Origin: Pseudoclavibacter terrae | GTDB taxonomy: Bacteria > Actinomycetota > Actinomycetes > Actinomycetales > Microbacteriaceae | NCBI RefSeq assembly: GCF_008831075.1 | Contig: NZ_WBJX01000001.1 | Location: forward strand, 878,515 to 942,514 | Reading direction: 5' to 3' | DNA: 64,000 nt | Shown here: positions 44,544 through 53,524 of the stretch, piece after piece | Numbering within the stretch: the stretch's first letter is position 1 | How the letters are laid out: each line of letters opens with the position of its first letter | Program-made: the position numbers and the translations under genes | Notes under the pieces: generated by a model | What the model saw: only the letters and a program-made list of their open reading frames with translations | What the model was told of the DNA's origin: nothing | Databases searched by the model: none

Positions 44544-46112
44544 ATGGCTTCCGGCGAATCGTTCTACATCACGACACCGATCTTCTACGTCAACGACGTT
44601 CCCCACATCGGTCACGCGTACACGGAGGTCGCCGTCGACGCGCTCGCCAGGTGGCACCGCCAGCGCGGCGACACGACGTGGCTGCTCACGGGAACCGACG
44701 AGCACGGCCAGAAGATCATGCGCTCGGCGCTCGCGAACAACGTCACGCCGCAGGCGTGGGCCGACAAGCTCGTCAGCGAGGCGTGGAAGCCCATGCTCGA
44801 GACACTGAACATCTCGAACGACGACTTCATCCGCACCACCGACGAACGTCACGAGACGCGCGTGCAGCGCTTCCTGCAGAAGCTCAACGACGCCGGCTTC
44901 ATCTACGACGCCGAGTTCGAGGCGCTCTACTGCGTCGGCTGTGAGGAGTTCAAGCCCGAGTCGGAGATCGTCGCCGGTACTGGCCAGTACGAGGGCGAGA
45001 AGGTCTGCGCCATCCACTCGAAGCCCCTCGAACTGCTGCAGGAGCAGAACTACTTCTTCAAGCTCAGCGACTTCCAGGAGCGCCTGCTCGCGCTCTACGA
45101 GGAGAACCCCGAGTTCATCCAGCCATCGTCGGCGCGCAACGAGGTCATCTCGTTCGTGCGCTCGGGCCTCCGCGACCTCTCCATCTCGCGCACCACGTTC
45201 GACTGGGGCGTGAAGGTGCCGTGGGACGAATCACACGTCGTCTACGTGTGGTTCGACGCGCTGCTCAACTACATCACCGCCATCGGCTACGGCGACGACG
45301 ACTCGGAGCTCGAGAAGCGCTGGCCGGCGCACCACGTCGTGGGCAAGGACATCCTCCGCTTCCACGCCGTCATCTGGCCAGCCATGCTCATGGCCGCCGG
45401 ACTCCAGGTTCCTGCCGGCATCTTCGCGCACGGCTGGCTGCTCGTCGGCGGCGAGAAGATGTCGAAGTCGAAGCTCACGGGCATCGCGCCGACCGAGATC
45501 ACCGACGTCTTCGGCTCAGACGCGTTCCGCTACTACTTCCTGCGCGCCATCCACTTCGGCCAGGACGGCTCGTTCTCGTGGGAGGACCTCTCGGCCCGCT
45601 ACCAGTCCGAGCTCGCGAACGGCTTCGGCAACCTGGCCTCGCGCGTCATCGCCATGGTCAACAAGTACTTCGACGGTGTCGTGCCGGAGCAGTCGACGCT
45701 GCTCGACTCCGAGCAGGTCATCATCGACCTCGCGACCGACGTGGCGGCGAAGGCTGACGAGGCGATGCTCGCCTTCGACATCGACGGTGCGCTCGCGCAC
45801 ATCTGGCGGCTCGTGGATGCACTCAACGGCTACATCACGGAGCAGGAGCCGTGGGCGCTCTCGAAGCAGGGCGACGAGGGGCGCGCCCGCCTCGCCGCGG
45901 TGCTCGAGGTGACGACCCGCTGCCTCGGCCACCTCGCCGTGCTCCTCAACCCGTTCATCCCGATCGCCGCCGAGAAGCTGTGGTTCGCGATCGGCGGCGA
46001 GGGCGAGCTCGCCTCGACCCGCATCGCCAACGCCTACGCGCTGGTCGGCTCGCGACCGCTGAGCGAGCTGCCGCCGCTCTTCCCGCGCATCGAGCAGGAA
46101 GTCCAGCGCTGA
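44544..46112 (+). CDS. metG: Methionyl-tRNA synthetase
   Basis: A 522-aa class I synthetase charging tRNA-Met. His-Ile-Gly-His is at residues 21-24 and Lys-Met-Ser-Lys-Ser near 304-308. A single zinc-knuckle region (Cys-Val-Gly-Cys ... Val-Cys-Ala-Ile-His) lies near 133-160. The C-terminal tRNA-binding (EMAP-like) dimerisation domain of longer bacterial enzymes is missing, as in other actinobacteria. The start at 44544 is set by the -10 box; tatD follows 2 nt after the stop. Confidence 0.97.
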   Translation: MASGESFYITTPIFYVNDVPHIGHAYTEVAVDALARWHRQRGDTTWLLTGTDEHGQKIMRSALANNVTPQAWADKLVSEAWKPMLETLNISNDDFIRTTDERHETRVQRFLQKLNDAGFIYDAEFEALYCVGCEEFKPESEIVAGTGQYEGEKVCAIHSKPLELLQEQNYFFKLSDFQERLLALYEENPEFIQPSSARNEVISFVRSGLRDLSISRTTFDWGVKVPWDESHVVYVWFDALLNYITAIGYGDDDSELEKRWPAHHVVGKDILRFHAVIWPAMLMAAGLQVPAGIFAHGWLLVGGEKMSKSKLTGIAPTEITDVFGSDAFRYYFLRAIHFGQDGSFSWEDLSARYQSELANGFGNLASRVIAMVNKYFDGVVPEQSTLLDSEQVIIDLATDVAAKADEAMLAFDIDGALAHIWRLVDALNGYITEQEPWALSKQGDEGRARLAAVLEVTTRCLGHLAVLLNPFIPIAAEKLWFAIGGEGELASTRIANAYALVGSRPLSELPPLFPRIEQEVQR

Positions 46113-46114
46113 CG

Positions 46115-47113
46115 GTGCCCGAGTCGCAGCAGGGCCAGCGGGGTGAAGCTCAGCAGGGCGAGGCAGCAGGGTCGGCCGAGAAGCTGCGTCGCCGCTCGGC
46201 GACGAGCGAGTCGGGGCACACGCGCATCCTCGCCTACCCGCCGTACCCCGAGGCCCTGGATGTGCCCTGCTACGACAACCACACGCACCTCGAGATCGAG
46301 GACGGCGAGGAGGACGAGCGCCTGTCGCTCGACGAGCACCTCGACGCCGCGGCCGCCGCAGGCGTGAAGGGTGTCGTGCAGGTCGGCAACGACGTGCCCT
46401 CGAGTCGCTGGTCGGCGCGCATCGCCGCGACGAACGGGCGAGTGCTCGCGGCGGTTGCCCTGCACCCGAACGTCGTGCCTGAGCTCGCCGCCGCCGGCAC
46501 CCTCGACGAGGCGATCGCCGAGATCGACCGCCTCGCCGCCGAGCCGCGCGTGCGCGCCATCGGCGAGACGGGGCTCGACTACTTCCGCACGCCGGAGAAG
46601 GCCGACCAGCTGCTGCAGGTCGGCGCGTTCGAGCGGCACATCGAGCTCGCGAAGCGGCACGGCATCGCCATGCAGATCCACGACAGGGACGCGCACGACG
46701 ACGTCATCTCGACGCTCAAGCGTGTCGCCGCCCCCGAGCGCACGGTCTTCCATTGCTTCTCCGGTGACGCCGACATGGCCCGCATCGCGGCCGACGAGGG
46801 CTGGTACCTCTCGTTTGCCGGGACGGTGACGTTCAAGAACGCCGCCTCGCTGCGGGAGGCGCTCTCGGCGACGCCGCTCGACCGCATCCTCGTGGAGACC
46901 GACGCGCCGTTCCTCACCCCTGTCCCGTTCCGTGGCCGCCCGAACGCGCCCTACCTCATCCCAGTGACGCTGCGCGCGATGGCCGAGCACCTCGACGTGC
47001 CGGTCGACGAGCTCAGCGCGCAGGTCGCCGCGAACACCGAGGCTGTCTACGGCAGCTGGGACCTGTCGGGCGCCGAGCCCGCCGCCGCATCCACTCAGAG
47101 AGATTCCGCATGA
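46115..47113 (+). CDS. tatD: TatD-family metal-dependent DNase
   Basis: A 332-aa TIM-barrel hydrolase. Metal ligands are visible: Asn-His-Thr-His near residue 55, Glu in Ile-Gly-Glu-Thr-Gly-Leu-Asp near 151, His in Gln-Ile-His-Asp near 191, His in Phe-His-Cys-Phe near 213, and Glu-Thr-Asp-Ala-Pro-Phe near 262. The N-terminus carries about 50 extra Gln/Glu-rich residues before the barrel. The GTG start lies 2 nt after metG. The end overlaps rsmA (ATGA). TatD proteins act as 3'-5' exonucleases in DNA repair and RNA quality control. Confidence 0.93.
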   Translation: MPESQQGQRGEAQQGEAAGSAEKLRRRSATSESGHTRILAYPPYPEALDVPCYDNHTHLEIEDGEEDERLSLDEHLDAAAAAGVKGVVQVGNDVPSSRWSARIAATNGRVLAAVALHPNVVPELAAAGTLDEAIAEIDRLAAEPRVRAIGETGLDYFRTPEKADQLLQVGAFERHIELAKRHGIAMQIHDRDAHDDVISTLKRVAAPERTVFHCFSGDADMARIAADEGWYLSFAGTVTFKNAASLREALSATPLDRILVETDAPFLTPVPFRGRPNAPYLIPVTLRAMAEHLDVPVDELSAQVAANTEAVYGSWDLSGAEPAAASTQRDSA

Positions 47114-47961
47114 GCGTGAGCCTGCTTGGCGCCAACGAGATCCGCGAGCTCGCGGCCGAGCTCGACGTGACGCCCACGAAGAAGCTCGGTCAGAACTTCG
47201 TGCACGACCCCGGCACGGTGCGGCGCATCGTGCAGACCGCGAAGGTCCGCTCCGGCGAGCACATCCTCGAGGTCGGGCCCGGTCTCGGATCGCTGACGCT
47301 CGGCCTGCTCGAGGCGGGCGCGAGCGTCACGGCCATCGAGATCGATGAGCGCCTCGCCGCTCGCCTGCCGCAGACGGTCGCCGAGCACGCGCCCGGCGCG
47401 CAGCTCGACGTGATCGTCTCCGACGCTCTCCAGGTGCAGGATGTGCCGGGTGAGCCGGTCGCGCTGGTCGCGAACCTGCCGTACAACGTGTCCGTGCCCG
47501 TGCTGCTGCACCTCCTCGAGCGGCTGCCGTCGCTCGAACGCGGGGTGGTCATGGTGCAGGCCGAGGTGGGGGAGCGCATCGTCGCGGGCCCCGGCTCGAA
47601 GGTGTACGGATCGCCGAGCGTGAAGGCCGCCTGGTATGGCTCCTGGTCGAGCGCCGGGCTGGTTGGTCGCAAGGTGTTCTGGCCTGTGCCGAACGTCGAC
47701 TCCATCCTCATCTCCTACACGGAGCGTGACACACCGCGCGGCTCCGAGGAGCTGCGCCGCAAGGTGTTCCGCATCGTGGACGCCGCCTTCGGGCAGCGGC
47801 GCAAGATGCTGCGACAGGCGCTCTCCCCGCTGCTCGGCGAGAACGCAGCGGCGACCTCCCTCGTCCTGGAGGCATCGGGGATCGACCCGACGGCCCGCGG
47901 TGAGACGGTCGGCATCGACGACTACGTGCGCCTCGCGGAGGCCTGGCAGCCCGAGGCCTGA
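47110..47961 (+). CDS. rsmA: 16S rRNA (adenine1518/1519-N6)-dimethyltransferase
   Basis: A 283-aa SAM-dependent enzyme (KsgA) that dimethylates two adjacent adenines in helix 45 late in 30S assembly. Leu-Gly-Gln-Asn-Phe near residue 29, the SAM loop Glu-Val-Gly-Pro-Gly-Leu-Gly-Ser-Leu-Thr near 57, and the catalytic Asn-Leu-Pro-Tyr-Asn near 123 are clear. The ATG overlaps the tatD stop, indicating coupling. The ispE gene that often follows rsmA is not here. Confidence 0.97.
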   Translation: MSVSLLGANEIRELAAELDVTPTKKLGQNFVHDPGTVRRIVQTAKVRSGEHILEVGPGLGSLTLGLLEAGASVTAIEIDERLAARLPQTVAEHAPGAQLDVIVSDALQVQDVPGEPVALVANLPYNVSVPVLLHLLERLPSLERGVVMVQAEVGERIVAGPGSKVYGSPSVKAAWYGSWSSAGLVGRKVFWPVPNVDSILISYTERDTPRGSEELRRKVFRIVDAAFGQRRKMLRQALSPLLGENAAATSLVLEASGIDPTARGETVGIDDYVRLAEAWQPEA

Positions 47962-48129
47962 GGCCTGCGTCAGCGAGGAGCCAGACGACGAGAGCTCTTC
48001 GAGCCTCGGGCCTGACGCGCACCGGCTGAGATCTCCGCCATGTCGCCGCATCTTCGCGGGGACTCGTGCAGACTACGAGGACAGCACCACAACGAAGTCG
48101 GTGCCCCGGAGCTAGGCGAGGGATTGGGC

Positions 48130-49449
48130 ATGGGCGAGTCCGCCGCGGCTGACGCAGACGCTCCGCTGCCGTCCCGCCGCGCGCGCATGCTGACGATCGG
48201 TGCGATCGTCGTGGTGCTGGCGCTCGCCGCGGGCTGGGTGGTCCTCGCCTTCACCGGTGACGGTGACACTTCTTCGACGGACGTGGTGAGCGAGTCGACG
48301 CTCCCCGGCTACCCGACCCGTGGCGCCGAGGCGAAGCTCGACGAGCAACGGCCACTGGTTGCTGCGGCCGATGCCTGGCGCGACTATGCCGACGGCGACA
48401 CCCTTCAGCTCCCGGAGGGGCAGGCCATCGAGCTCCTCTGGGCGGGAGACGTCGACTCGACGAAGGTCGGCACCTCATCCGTGCGCGCCTCGTTCTCCGC
48501 GCGGCTCGTGATCCTCCGATCGGACAACGCGGTCGCCGCGCTCGTCCGCCCGCTCGACGGCGCGGGCAGCGGCGACGACACGGCCTACTCGGTGCTCGGC
48601 ACCTCCTCGATCGCGACGGCCCGTTACGAGCGCGGTTTCACCGTCGCGACGGGCGTGCTGCTCTTCAACGAGCGGATGCAACGGGGCACGTCGCTCGAGA
48701 CCGTCACCTTCGCTTCCGAGGCCGCTCCCGCGCTGGGCGAGACGTCCACCTCGGACGGGCTCCTTCTGCTCGCGACCCGGTCGCTGCTGCGCATCCCGGA
48801 TGCGGGCGGTTCGGGGATCGACGTGGTCGAGGGCTTCGCCTACGTGCATCCCAGCTCGGGCCTCACGCTCCTGCAGACGGTGGATGCCGACGGGGACTGG
48901 GCCGCCGTCACGGACGCAGAGCGGGGGAACGCGAGGTTCGCTGCGCTCTCGCGGGGCATCATCACCGCTCGGGAGGAAGAGAAGGGCCGGCGTCTGCGCG
49001 CCTCGATCCTCGACGACCAGACCATGCCGTCCGGCGCCCCGCTTTCGCTCGTCGAGGTGGCGCACCTCGAGAACCAGGGGAGCGGGTCCGGTGTCCTCTG
49101 GGCGGTGGTCGTCGCAACACGCGACGACGACGATCCGACGCTGCTCGGTGCAGGTCCCGTCGCGAGTCCCGTGAACGGGGCGCCGCAACTTCCCGTCATC
49201 GCCGCGAAGTGGCTGCGTGACGACGGCGTGGACGTGCTTGTCGTCGCCGGCTCCAAGGGAATCACCTCGTTCGAGGTCGAGGCGTCCGGCGGCACGACGA
49301 GCCGGAACGGCTCGAGCGGCGTCCTCGAGCGGGCTGACCTCGCGCTCACCTGGGAAGGCGATGCCCGGAACGACGTGACCCGCCCGGCCCTTGTGGTCGT
49401 CGGCAGGTCCGGGGCCGGTCCCGTCCAGCCGCTTCAGCCGGTCAGCTGA
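48130..49449 (+). CDS. Membrane-anchored protein of unknown function
   Basis: A 439-aa protein. A short cytoplasmic N-terminus ends in Arg-Arg-Ala-Arg, one transmembrane helix lies at about 20-42, and a roughly 390-residue extracytoplasmic region follows, with no cysteine pair or recognisable domain. That region is Thr/Ser/Ala-rich with regular beta-strand-like segments, and two similar parts mention Val-Ala-Leu/Leu-Val repeats, so it may be a beta-propeller-like or PepSY-free sensor, but this is a guess. GAGGG lies 8 nt before the ATG at 48130. It stands between rsmA and a DUF1349 gene. Confidence 0.72.
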   Translation: MGESAAADADAPLPSRRARMLTIGAIVVVLALAAGWVVLAFTGDGDTSSTDVVSESTLPGYPTRGAEAKLDEQRPLVAAADAWRDYADGDTLQLPEGQAIELLWAGDVDSTKVGTSSVRASFSARLVILRSDNAVAALVRPLDGAGSGDDTAYSVLGTSSIATARYERGFTVATGVLLFNERMQRGTSLETVTFASEAAPALGETSTSDGLLLLATRSLLRIPDAGGSGIDVVEGFAYVHPSSGLTLLQTVDADGDWAAVTDAERGNARFAALSRGIITAREEEKGRRLRASILDDQTMPSGAPLSLVEVAHLENQGSGSGVLWAVVVATRDDDDPTLLGAGPVASPVNGAPQLPVIAAKWLRDDGVDVLVVAGSKGITSFEVEASGGTTSRNGSSGVLERADLALTWEGDARNDVTRPALVVVGRSGAGPVQPLQPVS

Positions 49450-49514
49450 GCGCGCGCGGTTTGACTGGACGTGCCAGGCTGGCGTGCCCGACGAGATCTG
49501 CTTGGATTGGAGCC

Positions 49515-50111
49515 ATGAGCACACACGACACGTCGGAGGTTCCCTGGAGCGATGGGCGTTGGACCACCGAGCCGGTTTCGACTGAGGTCGTCGACGGCGA
49601 CCTCCTCGTCACGGCTGTCGAGGGCAGCGATGCCTGGCGCACAACCTCCTACGGGTTCATCCACGACACCGAGCATGCGCTCCTGCGTGACCTCGAGCAG
49701 GATTCCGCCGTCGAGGTCGAGTTCCTCGTCGACTTCAGCGAGCAGTTCGACCAGGCGGGTCTCTTCCTGCGGAGCGACGAGACAACGTGGATCAAGGCCG
49801 GCATCGAGCTCAGTGACGGGCAGGAGCAGCTGGGTGCGGTCGTGACCAGGGGCGAGTCCGACTGGTCGCTCGCACCTGTTCCCTACTGGGGTGGCCGCCG
49901 CGCCACCGTGCGGGCGAGCCGCGCCGGCAACGCGGTCACGATCCGCGCCCGAGTCGACGCTGAGTCGTGGCGGCTCGTGCGAGTGGCGCCGCTGGCTCCG
50001 GATGAGTGTGTTCAGGCCGGGCCGTTCTGCTGCGCGCCGTCTCGGAGCGGACTGGTCGTCCGGTTCCTGGCCTGGCGGACGACGCCCGCCGACACCTCAC
50101 TGCACCCGTGA
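49515..50111 (+). CDS. DUF1349 (concanavalin-like) protein
   Basis: A 198-aa protein of the DUF1349 family, a concanavalin-A-like beta-sandwich related to the yeast regulation-of-enolase protein. Family features are Asp-Gln-Ala-Gly-Leu-Phe-Leu-Arg-Ser-Asp-Glu near residue 83, Trp-Ile-Lys-Ala-Gly-Ile-Glu near 97, and the C-terminal Ala-Gly-Pro-Phe-Cys-Cys-Ala-Pro. The cytoplasmic location is inferred from the lack of a signal peptide. The substrate, probably a carbohydrate ligand, is unknown. The start is ATG with a weak GGAG. Confidence 0.85.
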   Translation: MSTHDTSEVPWSDGRWTTEPVSTEVVDGDLLVTAVEGSDAWRTTSYGFIHDTEHALLRDLEQDSAVEVEFLVDFSEQFDQAGLFLRSDETTWIKAGIELSDGQEQLGAVVTRGESDWSLAPVPYWGGRRATVRASRAGNAVTIRARVDAESWRLVRVAPLAPDECVQAGPFCCAPSRSGLVVRFLAWRTTPADTSLHP

Positions 50112-50190
50112 GGGTTCGCGGCGATGGCAATCGCAGTATCGTTGGCGCCCTCCCGCCAGACCGACGCCAGCCGCTCGACGTCTGACCCCG

Positions 50191-50228
50191 AGACCGGAAA
50201 CCGGAGACCGGAAACCGGAGACCGGAGT
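50191..50228 (+). repeat. Short 14-bp tandem repeat (AGACCGGAAACCGG)
   Basis: Two full and one partial copy of AGACCGGAAACCGG, followed by diverged GGAGACCGGAA sequences to about 50260. It lies between the convergent DUF1349 and GNAT genes. Confidence 0.7.
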
Positions 50229-50272
50229 CCCGAACCCCGCGATTGGAGACCGGAATCCGGCGCTCTGGCCCC

Positions 50273-50680
50273 TCAGCCCCCGAGCTCGAGGGACAGCGCG
50301 AAGATCTGCGTCCAGGCCTCTTCGCCGTGCTCGAGTTCTGGGCGGCGCTCGAAGCCGAGCTGCTCGAGGAGGCGCTGCATGGCGACGTTCTGCTCGGCGA
50401 CGTACGTGTCGATGCCCGTCGCGAGGTGCAGGTCGGCCCACGTGATGGCGGCCCGCGTCACTCGCGTGCCGATGCCGTTGCCGCGCAATTCTGGCGCGAC
50501 CCAGAGCTCGTCGAAGACCAGCTCGGCGCCGACTCCGTCGAGGTCGCCGGAGAGGGCGGCGGTGGCGACGACGCGTGTGCCGTCGAAGGGAATGGCGTGG
50601 AACTCCACGCGGTTGGCGCTGGCTCGGGTGGTGGTCACACGGACGGCGTTGCCGATCGACGTGTGCAGCCCGAGGCTCAT
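50273..50680 (-). CDS. GNAT-family N-acetyltransferase
   Basis: A 135-aa single-domain GNAT. The acetyl-CoA loop region Val-Ala-Pro-Glu-Leu-Arg-Gly-Asn-Gly-Ile-Gly-Thr-Arg is near residues 59-71, and the C-terminal Gln-Arg-Leu-Leu-Glu-Gln-Leu-Gly-Phe-Glu-Arg-Arg near 98-109. The ATG at 50680 overlaps the stop codon of a 24-aa ORF (ATGA), which suggests translation by coupling; a GTG at 50719 lies inside that ORF and lacks its own site. Substrate unknown. Confidence 0.82.
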   Translation of the reverse strand: MSLGLHTSIGNAVRVTTTRASANRVEFHAIPFDGTRVVATAALSGDLDGVGAELVFDELWVAPELRGNGIGTRVTRAAITWADLHLATGIDTYVAEQNVAMQRLLEQLGFERRPELEHGEEAWTQIFALSLELGG

Positions 50681-50751
50681 TGCGGCGCCAGCCTGCCCGT
50701 CTCGACGCGCTGCTGGCACATGAAGTTCAGGCCTGTCGTCGTGTGTGTCAT
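50677..50751 (-). CDS. 24-aa ORF translationally coupled to the GNAT gene
   Basis: ATG at 50751 is preceded by AAGGAG with a 7-nt gap, the best ribosome site in this region. The frame has G/C at nearly every third position and its TGA overlaps the GNAT ATG. The peptide begins Met-Thr-His-Thr-Thr-Thr-Gly-Leu-Asn-Phe-Met-Cys-Gln-Gln and ends Leu-Ala-Pro-Gln. An ATG two codons earlier (50757) is too close to the site. No family is recognised. It may be a regulatory leader or a small partner protein. Confidence 0.6.
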   Translation of the reverse strand: MTHTTTGLNFMCQQRVETGRLAPQ

Positions 50752-50925
50752 CTTCATGCTCCTTCCACGGTCGGGGTCGTGCGGTCCGCTCCTCGGTGGG
50801 GCGGGCTTGTGCTCGTGGTGGGTACCGTACGCCTCACTTCGCGGGGCGCGCATCCAGTGTTGCGTCAGAAGTCCTCCGGGGGCGGCAGGTGAAGCGCAGG
50901 CCGTCACACAGTGATGCGCGGTTCC

Positions 50926-50931
50926 TAGTCT
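50926..50931 (+). promoter_or_regulatory. -10 box (TAGTCT) of LLM oxidoreductase gene
   Basis: TAGTCT ends 7 nt before the ATG at 50939, giving a leaderless mRNA. A GAGG also occurs but is too close to the start to be decisive. Confidence 0.5.
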
Positions 50932-50938
50932 GCGAGGC

Positions 50939-51979
50939 ATGACTCACGAGAACCCGCCGTTTGCCGTCGCCGTCGAAGCGGGCAGCGAGGGCGTCAGCCC
51001 GACCCGCATCCGCGCGGCGATCGCCGCCCTCGAGCGCTTCGGCGTGACGATCGCGACGTTCGAGGACGCAGGCTTCCCCGAGCTCGGCGAGACGGTTCCG
51101 CGACTGGATGCGGTGACGCAGGCCGCGTTCGCCGCCCCGCTCTCCGGGGCGACCGGCCTGGTGCCGCTCGTGCGCGTCACGGCGGTCGAGCCGTTCCACC
51201 TCGCGACGCAGCTCGCGACCCTCGACTACGCCTCGCACGGCCGAGCCGGCTGGATCGGCGAGGTCGACGGCGGCGCGCTCGAGGCCGCGGCGTTCGACCG
51301 GGCGCCGCTCGACGGACCGGAATCGCGCCGGGCCGAGCTCGACGACACCATCGAGGTGCTCGGTCGCCTGTGGGACTCGTGGGAGGACGACGCCGTCATC
51401 CGCGACACGGCGACGGGCCGGTACCTCGACCGCGACAAGCTGCACTATGCCGACTTCGAGGGCGCACGCTTCAGCGTGAAGGGGCCGTCCATCATCCCGC
51501 GCCCGCACCAGGGGCTCCTGCCGACGTTCGCGGTCTCCGGCTCGGCCGCGCCTGAGCTCATCGACGTCGCGCTGATCCGCGAGCGCACGGTCCTCGAGGC
51601 GAGTGCCGCCGCCGGGCAGGCGGACACGCAGGGCATCAAGCGCACGGTCGTCGAGGTCTCGTTCGCGCTCGATGCGCGGGGGAGCGCTGCGGTCGAACGT
51701 GTCGGGAACCGGGCGTCTGAGGCCGAAGCGGCGGGGCGCATCCACTACTCGGGCGACTCCGCTGGCCTCGCTGAGCTCATCACCGAGGTGGCCTCGTTCG
51801 CGAACGGCGTGCGCCTGCTGCCGGCAGACTTCGGCGTCGACGTGCAGGAGCTGGGCCGTGCCGTGCTCCCGAGCCTGCGCCGCGCCGGTGTCTTCGCCTC
51901 GCCGCGGTCCGGCGAGCATCTGCGGGACGCCCTCGGGCTCGCGCACCCCGTCAACCGCTACGCCGCCACGGCACTCTGA
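50939..51979 (+). CDS. LLM-class flavin-dependent oxidoreductase (luciferase-like)
   Basis: A 346-aa TIM-barrel flavoprotein of the bacterial-luciferase superfamily. Indicators are Leu-Asp-Tyr-Ala-Ser-His-Gly-Arg-Ala-Gly-Trp near residue 97, the helix Val-Leu-Gly-Arg-Leu-Trp-Asp-Ser-Trp-Glu-Asp-Asp-Ala near 140, the conserved insertion Phe-Ser-Val-Lys-Gly-Pro, and the C-terminal Gly-Val-Arg-Leu-Leu-Pro. The central part is divergent from typical members. It is followed 18 nt later by a second, clearer monooxygenase, so they probably form an operon. The substrate may be an organosulfur or amine compound, from family knowledge only. Confidence 0.82.
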   Translation: MTHENPPFAVAVEAGSEGVSPTRIRAAIAALERFGVTIATFEDAGFPELGETVPRLDAVTQAAFAAPLSGATGLVPLVRVTAVEPFHLATQLATLDYASHGRAGWIGEVDGGALEAAAFDRAPLDGPESRRAELDDTIEVLGRLWDSWEDDAVIRDTATGRYLDRDKLHYADFEGARFSVKGPSIIPRPHQGLLPTFAVSGSAAPELIDVALIRERTVLEASAAAGQADTQGIKRTVVEVSFALDARGSAAVERVGNRASEAEAAGRIHYSGDSAGLAELITEVASFANGVRLLPADFGVDVQELGRAVLPSLRRAGVFASPRSGEHLRDALGLAHPVNRYAATAL

Positions 51980-51997
51980 ACGCGAAGGATCACGACG

Positions 51998-53341
51998 ATG
52001 ACACAGCACAGCACCGGCGCGACTCGGCCACCGGTGGGCGCCGAGGGCGCCGGCCAGATCCAGTTCGGCGTCTTCTTCCAGGGCGTGAACTCGACGACCA
52101 TCTGGTCGAGCGAGCAGAGCGGCTCACAGACCGAATTCGAGTCGTTCCGCCGCATCGCGCAGACCGCTGAGCGCGGCCTCTTCTCGGCGTTCTTCCTCGG
52201 CGAGGGTCTTCGCCTGCGCGAGCACCTCGGCAGGATCCACGACAACGACGTGGCCGGGCGACCGGATGGCATCACGCAGCTCGCCGCGCTCGCACCCATC
52301 ACCGAGAAGATCGGCCTCGTCGCCACGCAGAACACGACCTACAACGAGCCGGCCGACCTCGCGTACCGCCTCGCGAGCCTCGACCTCCTCAGCGAGGGGC
52401 GGGCGGCGTGGAACATCGTCACGACCGACAACGCGTGGACGGGCGCCAACTTCCGCCGCGGCGGGCACCTCGCGCACGAGCACCGGTACGACCGCGCTGC
52501 TGAGTTCGTTCGGGCGGCCAAGCAGCTCTGGGCGAACCGGGGCGGAGTCGACGTCGACGGCGAGTTCATCCGCTTCGTCTCCGAGCGTGTCCTCCCGCGG
52601 AGCCCGCAGTCGAGGCCCGTGCTGTTCCAAGCTGGCGACTCGAGCCAGGGGCGTGACTTCGGTGCCGAGCACGCCGACGTCATCTTCTCCGCCCACCCCG
52701 AGCTGGAAGGCGCCACGGCGTTCGCCGCCGACCTGCGCGAGCGGCTCACGAAGTTCGGGCGGGCCCGCAACGAGCTCGCGTTCTTCCCGGGCGCGACCAT
52801 CGTCATCGGCGCGACACCGAAGGAGGCCCAGGAGAAGGCGCGCTGGGTGCGCGAGCATCAGATCTCACCCGCGACGTCGCTGCGCTACCTCGAGCAGTTC
52901 TGGGGCAAGGACCTCTCGCACCTCGACCCGGACGGTCCGCTGCCGTCCGAGGACCCGGTGGTCGCCGTCACCGACGGCACGCGCGGCAGCGCGTTCCAGA
53001 ACGCGAAGGCGCTTGAGCTCGCCCAGCAGTGGCGGGAGAAGTCCGAGGCGCTCGGCCTGTCGATCCGGGACTTCGTCATCCACCTGTCCTCGCAGCGGGG
53101 CTTCGTCGGCAGTGTCGACGAAGTCGCCGACACGCTCACCGAGCTGGCGCGGAGCGGGTCGGTCACTGGCATCAACCTGACGCCGTACCTCGTGCCCTCC
53201 GGTCTCGACGACATCGTCGACGACCTCATCCCGGCCCTCCAGGAGCGCGGCTCGTATCGAACGGAGTACCCGGGAACCACGCTGCGCGAGAACCTCGGAC
53301 TTCCTGCGGTCGTCGAGGACCTGGTGCCAGCCGGAGCCTGA
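51998..53341 (+). CDS. NtaA/SnaA/DszA-family flavin monooxygenase
   Basis: A 447-aa FMNH2-dependent monooxygenase. Hallmarks are Phe-Phe-Leu-Gly-Glu-Gly near residue 64, Thr-Thr-Tyr-Asn-Glu-Pro near 113, Gly-Arg-Ala-Ala-Trp-Asn-Ile-Val-Thr-Thr near 134, His-Glu-His-Arg-Tyr-Asp-Arg-Ala near 160, and Gln-Ala-Gly-Asp-Ser-Ser near 210. Such enzymes need a separate flavin reductase, not present here. Relatives cleave nitrilotriacetate, dibenzothiophene sulfone or dimethylsulfide. GAAGGA lies 9 nt before the ATG. Confidence 0.92.
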   Translation: MTQHSTGATRPPVGAEGAGQIQFGVFFQGVNSTTIWSSEQSGSQTEFESFRRIAQTAERGLFSAFFLGEGLRLREHLGRIHDNDVAGRPDGITQLAALAPITEKIGLVATQNTTYNEPADLAYRLASLDLLSEGRAAWNIVTTDNAWTGANFRRGGHLAHEHRYDRAAEFVRAAKQLWANRGGVDVDGEFIRFVSERVLPRSPQSRPVLFQAGDSSQGRDFGAEHADVIFSAHPELEGATAFAADLRERLTKFGRARNELAFFPGATIVIGATPKEAQEKARWVREHQISPATSLRYLEQFWGKDLSHLDPDGPLPSEDPVVAVTDGTRGSAFQNAKALELAQQWREKSEALGLSIRDFVIHLSSQRGFVGSVDEVADTLTELARSGSVTGINLTPYLVPSGLDDIVDDLIPALQERGSYRTEYPGTTLRENLGLPAVVEDLVPAGA

Positions 53342-53524
53342 GCATCGCGCTCCCACCGCCGCCGTCGCGCCACCACTCGGTCGAGTTCAGTGCGAAGCGC
53401 GCTCGGCACAGCGCGCCGGGCGGTGCCGAACCTCCGACATCGCGGGCGTCGCGCCTGGCCGACCACGTGACCCCGTGCAACGCATGTGCACGCGGACCCG
53501 CCGACTTTCGCCCAGGATGAGGGC

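Noticed and set aside
50191-50260. CRISPR-like reading of the 14-bp repeats.
   Set aside because: Units are contiguous and degenerate, with no unique spacers and no cas genes.
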